A stretch of 13,379 nt of DNA from Lysobacterales bacterium UBA5700 (GTDB taxonomy: Bacteria; Pseudomonadota; Gammaproteobacteria; Xanthomonadales; Xanthomonadaceae), in contig DIHI01000012.1 of the NCBI GenBank assembly GCA_002420085.1, positions 1 through 13,379 on the forward strand. Reading direction: 5' to 3'. Made by a program: the position numbers and the translations under genes. The notes below the pieces were generated by a model. It was given only the letters and a program-made list of their open reading frames with translations, was not told the origin of the DNA and ran no database searches. Below are positions 7,328 to 13,379 of this stretch, piece after piece; the first letter of the stretch is position 1; every line of letters starts with the position of its first letter.

Positions 7328-7455
7328 TCCTGATGCTGGCCTGACGCCGGCGTGTCGCCGGTCTGGCGGCGGTGTGTGGCGGCTGCGCTGCGTGCCGTGC
7401 GGCAACCGGTCGGCCGGACCGCACACGATTGCCGGGTCTGGCTGGATTGTCGCTC

Positions 7456-7476
7456 GTCGAGCGCGGTTCGCTCGAC
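7456..7476 (+). promoter_or_regulatory. Inverted repeat upstream of the efflux adaptor gene
   Basis: GTCGAGCG (7456-7463) and CGCTCGAC (7469-7476) form a perfect 8-bp inverted repeat with a 5-base spacer. It lies 33 bases before the adaptor ATG, just upstream of an AT-richer patch (TATTGGTATCGTAT, 7492-7505) that could contain a -10 element. It could be an operator for a dimeric regulator or an RNA hairpin; no matching -35 is clear. The rest of 7328-7509 shows no gene I can support. Confidence 0.35.
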
Positions 7477-7509
7477 TGCACCGGTCACGAGTATTGGTAT
7501 CGTATCGAG

Positions 7510-8850
7510 ATGTTTCGTCTAGTTCGTTCCCGACGCATGCTGATCCTGGCCGGGCTGGTCCTTGCCCTGCTGCTGGTGCTGGCGTTCCGGGCGCTGTTCG
7601 GTTCGGCCGGGGCCGGGGCGGGTGACCGCCAGCCGTTCCGTTATCCGGTCGATGCGGTCACCATGCGCCGGGCTGAGGCACAGCCGGAACTGGAACTGGC
7701 CGGTCGGGTCACTGCCGGGCGCAAGGTCGCGGTGGTGGCGCCGTTCGATGGCCGGGTCGAGTCGGTCGCGGTGTCGGTTGGTCGTGAGGTGGCGGCCGGC
7801 GATGTCCTGCTGCGGCTCGACCGGCGCTTGATCGAGTTGTCGCTGAACGAGGCACGTCGCACGCTCGACAATGCCGAACTCGAAATCGAGAAATCCGACC
7901 GCCGCCGGGCGTACCTCAAGGAGCGGCTGGTCATCGAGGAGGATGCCCTGGCCCGGGCCAGCCGAGTCAAGGAACGGGCGATGCAACTGTTCGAGCGCAA
8001 GCTGATCACGGTCATCGATTTCGAGAACTACGTGGCGGCGGTGGACAGCGCGCGCTTGCAGATTCTCGAACTGAATCGGGAACTGGGCCAGTTGCAACTG
8101 GATCGTCGCAGTCTGGTCAATGATCGCGATACCTTGCGTGCTCAGGTCGCCGATCTGGGTCGCAATCTCGACGCGGCCGAACTGGTCGCCACCGTCGATG
8201 GCGTGGTGTTGGATGTCCAGGCCACACCGGGCGGCCATGTCGCCTCGGGGGTCGAACTGGTTTCGGTGGCGCCACGGGAGGTCATGGAGGTCGAGATTCC
8301 CTGGCCGAGCGCGGCCGGTAATGGCGACCGGGTTTCCGCCTGGGCGCTGTTTCCCGAGGGGGCGCTGGCGGTCGAGATCGCCGAGGTCGGTTCGGTGGTG
8401 GTCGCCGGTCAGGCCAGTCCGACGGCTACGCTGATCGGACGCGGGCCATTGGCCCGGCGGGCGGTGGTCGGCGGTTTCGTGCCGATCCGACTGCGCCTGC
8501 CAGCGGTTGCCGATGCCTTCCTGGTGCCTTCGCGTGCCCTGTATCCGGGCGATCGGGTGTTTCGCATCCAGGGCGAGCCGGCCAGTCTGGTCGGTGTGCC
8601 GGTTGCCGTATCCGGTCGTGTCTATGATCAGGCCGGCGATCCGCACTGGATCGTTCGGGCCGAAGCGTTGGACGACGGTGACCAGGTGCTGGCCAGCCGT
8701 CTGGCTGCTGCCAGCGATGGCCTGCCGGTCGAAGTCGCCAATCTGATCGAGGTCGAGACGGCGCGGCTGACGGTCGAGCCGACGGCGGCAGCGGTCGCGC
8801 TCGACGCTGCGTCGGGTGGCTCCGGGGCGACGGATCCGCAATGGCGCTGA
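7510..8850 (+). CDS. Efflux RND/HlyD-type periplasmic adaptor subunit
   Basis: This membrane-fusion protein would link the inner-membrane pump to an outer-membrane channel. Numbered from ATG 7510 (446 residues), a basic start is followed by a transmembrane anchor (about 10-30). The first lipoyl half-motif is VTAGRKVAVVAPFDGRVESV, with GREVAAGDVLLRLD (about 66-105). A long charged alpha-helical hairpin spans about 107-223. The second lipoyl half is VATVDGVVLDVQATPGGHVASG (about 226-247), and the beta-barrel and membrane-proximal domains make up the rest. The frame is open upstream to a GTG at 7372, but that extension is Cys/Arg-rich and unlike an adaptor, and the ATG places the anchor at the N-terminus; no strong ribosome binding site supports either. 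The gene overlaps the RND permease gene by 10 bases, so the two are coupled. Its cargo is unknown; adjacency suggests the lanthipeptide. Confidence 0.88.
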   Translation: MFRLVRSRRMLILAGLVLALLLVLAFRALFGSAGAGAGDRQPFRYPVDAVTMRRAEAQPELELAGRVTAGRKVAVVAPFDGRVESVAVSVGREVAAGDVLLRLDRRLIELSLNEARRTLDNAELEIEKSDRRRAYLKERLVIEEDALARASRVKERAMQLFERKLITVIDFENYVAAVDSARLQILELNRELGQLQLDRRSLVNDRDTLRAQVADLGRNLDAAELVATVDGVVLDVQATPGGHVASGVELVSVAPREVMEVEIPWPSAAGNGDRVSAWALFPEGALAVEIAEVGSVVVAGQASPTATLIGRGPLARRAVVGGFVPIRLRLPAVADAFLVPSRALYPGDRVFRIQGEPASLVGVPVAVSGRVYDQAGDPHWIVRAEALDDGDQVLASRLAAASDGLPVEVANLIEVETARLTVEPTAAAVALDAASGGSGATDPQWR

Positions 8851-11800
8851 ACGCGGTTCTCGGGTATTTCCAGCGACATGTGGTTGCCGCCAATGTCCTG
8901 GCGCTGCTGGCGGTGTCACTCGGGCTGTTCTTTGCGCCGCGGATCAAGAACACGCTGACCCCGGACATCCATTTCCCGGCCATCGAGTTGAATCTGAGCT
9001 GGCCTGGCGCCGGGGCCGAGGCGGTGATGAGCCAACTGGTCGAGCCGCTCGAACAACGGCTGCTCCAGATGCCCGAGGTCAAGAGCGTCGTCGCGCATGC
9101 CGAGCGTGGCCAGGGCAGTCTGCTGGTCTCGCTGGCGGACGAGGCGGCGGTCGATCGGATGGAACGCTTCGCGGTGGCCAGCGCCGAGGAGATCCGGCGT
9201 CATGCGCCGGGCAGTGAGCCGGCCGTGGCGACCCGGATGCGTTTCGAGGAGCGGGCGTTCCGGGTCGGTCTGAATGGCCCGTCGCGCGAGGCGCTGTATG
9301 AAGAGGCGATGCAGTTGCGAGGTCGCTTCCTGCGGCAGGGGGTGCCGCTGGTCGAGATCGAAGGCTGGACCACGCCCGACCTGGAGATCGCGATTCCGGC
9401 TGCCCGCCTGAATGCGCTGGGCGTGTCACTGGAGGCGATTGCCCGGCAGATCCGGCCGCAGTTGGATGTCAGTGTCGCCGGCAATGTTCGTCGGGAAAGC
9501 GACGATCTGGTGGTCAGCAGCCGTGGCACCCGACTCGACGAGCGCGCCCTGGCCGATCTGGAAATCGTCGATGCCAGTGGCGTCGCCATGCGCCTCGGTG
9601 TGCTCGCCGAGATCGGTTGGCGCAGCGAGGATGCCCGGCTGGCTCGGGTCAACGGTCGCGACGGGCTGGTGCTGAGCCTGATGCGTTCGATCGAGGTCGA
9701 TACCATCGAGGTGTCGCGGCGTGCGCGTGAAGCGCTTGCCGAGCACGTCCGGCGCAATCCGGCATCGACTGCAACCGTGATCGAGGATGTCGCGATCACG
9801 GTACTGGCCAATCGCAGCATGCTGATCGAGAACGCGCTGTTCGGACTGCTGCTGGTGTTCGTCTGCATGTGGCTGGTGCTGGGTGCGCGGGCGGCATTCT
9901 GGGCCGCTGCCGGCATTCCGATCGTATTGGCATTGACCGCCCTGGCGATGCTGTTCACCGGACAATCGGTCAATCTGTTCACGGTTGCGGCCTTCATCAT
10001 GGTGATGGGCGTGATCGTCGATGATTCGATCATCCTCAGTGAGGAGGCGGCATCGCTGGCGCGCACCGCTGGCCTGGGTGAGGACACCAGTCTGGCGGCG
10101 GCCCAGCGCATGTTCGCGCCGATCATGGCGGCCGGGCTGACCACGGTCGCGGCCTTTGCCCCGCTGCTCTGGCTGCCGGGTTTCTACGGCGCGATGATCG
10201 CGCCGATCGCGATGGTCGTGGTGGCGGCGATTCTCGCCTCGCTGTTCGAGTGTTTCGCGATCCTGCCGGCCCATTTGCGCGGATCCGGGTCGGCTGCCGC
10301 TGAGCCGTTCGACCGTCCGCACCTGCGGCGTATCGGCGATCGCTGGCTGCGTCGCCTGAGCGTGGCCAAGGTGGTGCCGGCGATGCGTGCCAGCCTGCGG
10401 CATCGACGCCGGACCGTGCTGACTGCGGTCGCGGCCTTCGTGCTGTCGCTGCTGGCCATGGTCGCCCTGTTCGAGGGCGAGGGGCCGGCGGTCGATAACG
10501 ACACGTTGCGGGCCTTCGTGTTCCTGGAGCCGGGTACGCCAGCCGATGAGCGCGAGCGGATCGCCGACACGTTCGAGGCATCGCTCCGGCAGGCGGCCGA
10601 GGGGCTTGCCGCGTTCGACGACATCGTCAGTGCCTGGACCCTGGTCGAACGCGATTCCTCCGGCAATCCCTGGTTCGAGGTGGTGGTGGCGTTGACACCG
10701 AGCACCGAGCGGGCGATCACCAGTGCCGAATTGCTGGAAGCCTGGGGTCGGCACGTGCAGCCCAACTCCTGGGTGCGTCGGTTCGGCATGGAGGTCGATC
10801 GTGACAAGCCGACCACCGCGATCAGTTGGCGGCTGGCGATCGGTTCCGATATCGAACAGGCGCGGGCGGCGGTCGAGGAGTTGCGCGGCCGCCTGCTGGC
10901 GCTGGAGGAAGTGATCCGGGTCGAGGACGATTTCAGTTCGGGCGCGCGGGCCGTCGAATTCACCCTGACCGCTCAGGGCCGAGCCCTCGGGCTGGACGAG
11001 CGCAGTCTCGCCGAGCAGTTGCGCGCCGGCCTCGAAGGCGCCCAGGTTGGACGGGTCGCTCACATCGGCGGTGAAGCCGAGGTGTTCGTCCGGTTGCCGC
11101 AGGGTGAGCGTGAGCGCGAAGATCGGATCGAGCAGTTCCCGATCGTGCTGCCCGAGGGCGGTTCGGTACCACTGTGGAGTGTGGCGCGCCTGGACGAGCG
11201 CGCCGGTGCCGCCCGCCTGGGCCGGATGGATGGCCAGCCACAGATCCAGGTGACCGCCCATCTGGCACCGGCGTTCATGGCCCAGCGGGCCGCGATCAAA
11301 CGCACGGTCGATCGCGAAATCCTGCCTGGCATCAAGAGCCGCTATGACTTCAAGACCAGCCGCTCGCCGCTCGAACAGGAGCAGCACGCCTTGCTGACGG
11401 CATTGGCGGGTGCCTTCTTCGTGGGCGTGATTGCCATCTACTTCGTGCTGGTCTGGAATCTGCGGTCGTTCTGGTGGCCGCTGCTGATCGTCGCGACGAT
11501 CCCACTCGGGATTTCCGGGGCGGTGTTCGCACACCTGCTGCTGGGCATCGCGCCGACCGTGATGAGCCTGTTCGGGATCATCGGCATGGCCGGGGTGGTG
11601 GTCAACGACACCATCGTCTATCTGGCCCGCTATCGCGAGTTGCGTGGTCGGCTTGGCTACCGTTCGGCGGCATTGCGCGCCGGTCGCGATCGCTTCCGGG
11701 CAATCGCACTGACCACCCTGACGACCGTGATCGGGGCCATGCCGCTGCTGATCGATGGTTCGCCGAACGCTTACGTGTTCAAACCCGTGCTGGTGAGCTT

Positions 11801-11924
11801 CTGTGGCGGCATTCTGGCCGGTTCGGTGCTGTTGCTGCTGGTGTTTCCTTCCGCCCTGACCCTGCTGGAAGAATACCGCGACCGCCTGCGCGCGCGTTTC
11901 GTGCCGGTGCTCGGTGGTGGCTGA
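8841..11924 (+). CDS. RND-superfamily efflux permease (AcrB/HAE type)
   Basis: This 1,027-residue inner-membrane proton-driven transporter has the normal RND length and internal duplication. It has TM1 (about 14-33), a first large periplasmic loop beginning with the VEPLEQRLLQMPEVKSV porter pattern, TM2-TM6 (about 327-485), TM7 (about 524-548), a second periplasmic loop and TM8-TM12 (about 852 to the end). The TM4 proton-relay aspartates D394-D395 are present in MVMGVIVDDSIILSEEA. In TM10 the usual drug-RND Lys appears replaced by Asn922 (GVVVNDTIVYLARY), as in divergent RND clades. The gene overlaps the adaptor gene (ATGGCGCTGA shared), so they form one pump. No outer-membrane factor is encoded nearby, and a TolC-like protein elsewhere would be needed. 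Its position after the precursor suggests self-protection or export of the lanthipeptide, which is inference; general efflux is the alternative. Confidence 0.92.
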   Translation: MALNAVLGYFQRHVVAANVLALLAVSLGLFFAPRIKNTLTPDIHFPAIELNLSWPGAGAEAVMSQLVEPLEQRLLQMPEVKSVVAHAERGQGSLLVSLADEAAVDRMERFAVASAEEIRRHAPGSEPAVATRMRFEERAFRVGLNGPSREALYEEAMQLRGRFLRQGVPLVEIEGWTTPDLEIAIPAARLNALGVSLEAIARQIRPQLDVSVAGNVRRESDDLVVSSRGTRLDERALADLEIVDASGVAMRLGVLAEIGWRSEDARLARVNGRDGLVLSLMRSIEVDTIEVSRRAREALAEHVRRNPASTATVIEDVAITVLANRSMLIENALFGLLLVFVCMWLVLGARAAFWAAAGIPIVLALTALAMLFTGQSVNLFTVAAFIMVMGVIVDDSIILSEEAASLARTAGLGEDTSLAAAQRMFAPIMAAGLTTVAAFAPLLWLPGFYGAMIAPIAMVVVAAILASLFECFAILPAHLRGSGSAAAEPFDRPHLRRIGDRWLRRLSVAKVVPAMRASLRHRRRTVLTAVAAFVLSLLAMVALFEGEGPAVDNDTLRAFVFLEPGTPADERERIADTFEASLRQAAEGLAAFDDIVSAWTLVERDSSGNPWFEVVVALTPSTERAITSAELLEAWGRHVQPNSWVRRFGMEVDRDKPTTAISWRLAIGSDIEQARAAVEELRGRLLALEEVIRVEDDFSSGARAVEFTLTAQGRALGLDERSLAEQLRAGLEGAQVGRVAHIGGEAEVFVRLPQGEREREDRIEQFPIVLPEGGSVPLWSVARLDERAGAARLGRMDGQPQIQVTAHLAPAFMAQRAAIKRTVDREILPGIKSRYDFKTSRSPLEQEQHALLTALAGAFFVGVIAIYFVLVWNLRSFWWPLLIVATIPLGISGAVFAHLLLGIAPTVMSLFGIIGMAGVVVNDTIVYLARYRELRGRLGYRSAALRAGRDRFRAIALTTLTTVIGAMPLLIDGSPNAYVFKPVLVSFCGGILAGSVLLLLVFPSALTLLEEYRDRLRARFVPVLGGG

Positions 11925-12004
11925 GCAGCGGGCCACGCAGCGCCGATCCGGGTGACCAGGCGCCCCGACACCGTCGAGATCGACCGGCGATCGCATCCCG
12001 GTGC

Positions 12005-12033
12005 TTGGCCGCAGCCGGCCGGGTTGGCACAAT
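12005..12033 (+). promoter_or_regulatory. Putative sigma70 promoter for dnaX
   Basis: TTGGCC (12005-12010) and CACAAT (12028-12033) match 4 of 6 consensus bases each, with an ideal 17-base spacer. Transcription would start near 12040, about 20 bases before the dnaX ATG. This suggests dnaX is expressed independently of the RND genes that end at 11924. The 136-base gap shows no clear terminator. Confidence 0.5.
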
Positions 12034-12060
12034 AGCCGCTTGCTCCCACGGCCCCGCGCA

Positions 12061-13379
12061 TGTCCTATCTCGTCCTCGCCCGCAAATGGCGGCCGCGCCG
12101 CTTCGCCGAGTTGGTGGGCCAGACCCATGTGGTGCGGGCATTGACCAATGCGCTGGCCTCCGGGCGGGTGCATCATGCCTTCCTGTTCACCGGGACGCGC
12201 GGTGTCGGCAAGACCACGATCGCCCGCATCTTCGCCAAGAGCCTCAACTGCGAGCAGGGTCCGAGCACGGAGCCGTGTGGGCAGTGCAATGCCTGTCGCG
12301 ACATCGATGCCGGGCGGTTCGTGGACCTGCTGGAAATCGATGCCGCCAGCCACACCGGGGTGGACAATGTTCGTGATCTGATCGATAACGCCCAGTACAT
12401 GCCGGCGCGCGGGCGGGTCAAGGTCTATCTGATCGACGAAGTCCACATGCTGTCGAAGCCGGCCTTCAATGCCTTGCTGAAGACGCTCGAAGAGCCGCCA
12501 GGGCATGTCAAGTTCCTGCTGGCCACCACCGATCCCGAGAAGTTGCCGGTGACGGTGCTGTCGCGTTGCTTGCAGTTCAATCTGAAGCGCCTGGACGTCG
12601 AGCAGATCGAGGGCCAGATCGCGCACATCCTGGACGCTGAAGGGATCGCTTCCGATGGCCCGGCACGCCGCCTGCTGGCCAAGGCCGCCGACGGCAGCCT
12701 GCGCGATGCCCTGTCCCTGCTCGATCAGGCGATTGCCTATGGCGGTGGCACGCTGGCCGAGGCGTCGGTGCGCGAGATGCTCGGCAGCGTCGATCGCCAC
12801 CGGGTCGATGCCCTGTTGCGCGCGCTGATCGCCGTCGATGGTCCGGCCCTGCTGGCCGAGGTGGCGGCCCTGGCGGAACTGGCCCCGGATTTCGGGTCGG
12901 TTCTCGATGAGATCGCCTCTGTGCTGCACCGAATCCAGGTGCGGCAACTGGTGCCCGAGACGGGTGAGCGCGACGGTGACTCGGAACTGCTGGCCATTGC
13001 CCAGTCGGTCGAGCCGGAGCTGATCCAACTCTGGTATCGAATGGCCCTGGAGGGTCGGAGCGAGTTGCCGATGGCGCCGAGCCCGCAGGTCGGTTTCGAG
13101 ATGGCCCTGCTGCGCATGCTGGCCTTCTGCCCGCGCTCGGGCGCTGGTACGCCGGTGGCCTCGCCGGCTTCGCAGGCGGCCACTCCGACGGCTGGTTCGC
13201 CAGCACGGGGCAGGGGCGCGGTTGAGGCGGTCGGGCCTTCGGCTTCGACCGAGCCCCGGTCGATGACCGGTGTGCCGGCTGCTCACCCGGCGGCCGACGC
13301 CGGCAACGCGACGAATGCCGGTCCCGGCGGCCACGATTCGACGCGATCGGCTGCCGGCACCGCGTCCGGTTCGGGTTCG
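12061..13379 (+). CDS. dnaX: DNA polymerase III subunit tau/gamma (3' end beyond window)
   Basis: This is the clamp-loader ATPase of the replicative polymerase. The 439 visible codons start MSYLVLARKWRPRRFAELVGQ, the classic DnaX opening. Walker A is GTRGVGKTT (45-53), and the zinc-binding cysteines C64, C73, C76 and C79 match the E. coli positions. Walker B is LIDEVHML (125-132), LLKTLEEPP follows at 140-148, and the sensor/arginine-finger SRC is at 169-171. Domain III follows to about residue 360. An Ala/Gly/Pro/Ser/Thr-rich linker then begins (from PRSGAGTPVASPAS) and continues off the window, where the tau C-terminal domains should lie. No A-rich slippery sequence like the E. coli frameshift site is visible in the portion present. 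It is unrelated to the lanthipeptide genes and marks the housekeeping boundary. Confidence 0.97.

Noticed and set aside
7372..7509. In-frame N-terminal extension of the adaptor beginning MCGGCAACRAA, considered as a Cys-rich second precursor
   Set aside because: It has no leader-like acidic segment, no GG site and no ribosome binding site. The Cys-rich look comes from GC-rich repeats, and the adaptor's membrane anchor starts at ATG 7510.
9426..13334. Minus-strand open frame of about 1,300 codons opposite the RND permease and dnaX genes
   Set aside because: Its translation is Arg/Gln/His/Pro-rich low-complexity sequence with no recognisable domain. It runs antisense across two well-supported genes and the gap between them; such long antisense frames are common in GC-rich coding DNA.
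1..13379. Frequent CGATCG and occasional GCGATCGC palindromes (for example near 4970, 10336 and 11685), considered as a HIP1-like repeat
   Set aside because: They fall within coding frames at common Asp/Ile/Arg codons and are explained by codon preference. I see no regular spacing and cannot compute enrichment here.
12061..13379. Search for a dnaX programmed-frameshift signal
   Set aside because: No A-rich heptamer or following stem is visible in the part of dnaX present; the relevant region may lie beyond the window.

Overview
The window is uniformly GC-rich and comes from a Gram-negative bacterium. An inner-membrane RND pump with a periplasmic adaptor, a membrane-anchored DsbA-like protein and a proteobacterial-type dnaX (zinc cysteines at the E. 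coli positions) all point that way. A high-GC gammaproteobacterium is my best guess, but nothing here fixes the lineage.

Left edge (1-776): a short heptamer tandem repeat at 2-29, then a minus-strand gene for a protein clearly built like the hydrogenase/urease nickel-insertion GTPase HypB. It has lost the Walker A lysine, the Cys-His and Cys metal ligands and the N-terminal metal-binding region, so it looks like a pseudo-GTPase paralogue. A 342-bp divergent intergenic region (777-1118) with a perfect -35 hexamer separates it from the next unit.

Centre (1119-7327): a compact class II lanthipeptide locus. It encodes a LanM-type dehydratase/cyclase, a LanT-type ABC exporter with an N-terminal C39 leader peptidase, a membrane-anchored DsbA-like CxxC oxidoreductase, and a 61-residue precursor with a double-glycine leader. 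The 31-residue core has six cysteines and contains CTITCEC, which matches the lipid II-binding CTxTxEC motif of mersacidin-group lantibiotics. A strong 12-bp hairpin follows the precursor. A 31-codon ORF with a good ribosome binding site bridges the transporter and the DsbA-like gene.

Right (7510-11924): an overlapping pair encoding an HlyD/AcrA-type adaptor and an RND-superfamily permease. No LanFEG or LanI immunity gene is visible, so the RND pair is the natural candidate for producer protection or envelope export of the product. No outer-membrane channel is encoded here.

Right edge (12005-13379): housekeeping dnaX (DNA polymerase III tau/gamma) with its own sigma70-like promoter, cut by the window end.

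Proposed working order: LanM installs thioether rings on the precursor in the cytoplasm; the C39-ABC protein cuts after Gly-Gly and exports the peptide to the periplasm; the DsbA-like protein may oxidise or isomerise cysteines not used in rings; the RND pair may move the product across or out of the envelope. The first two steps follow from family knowledge; the last two are inference.
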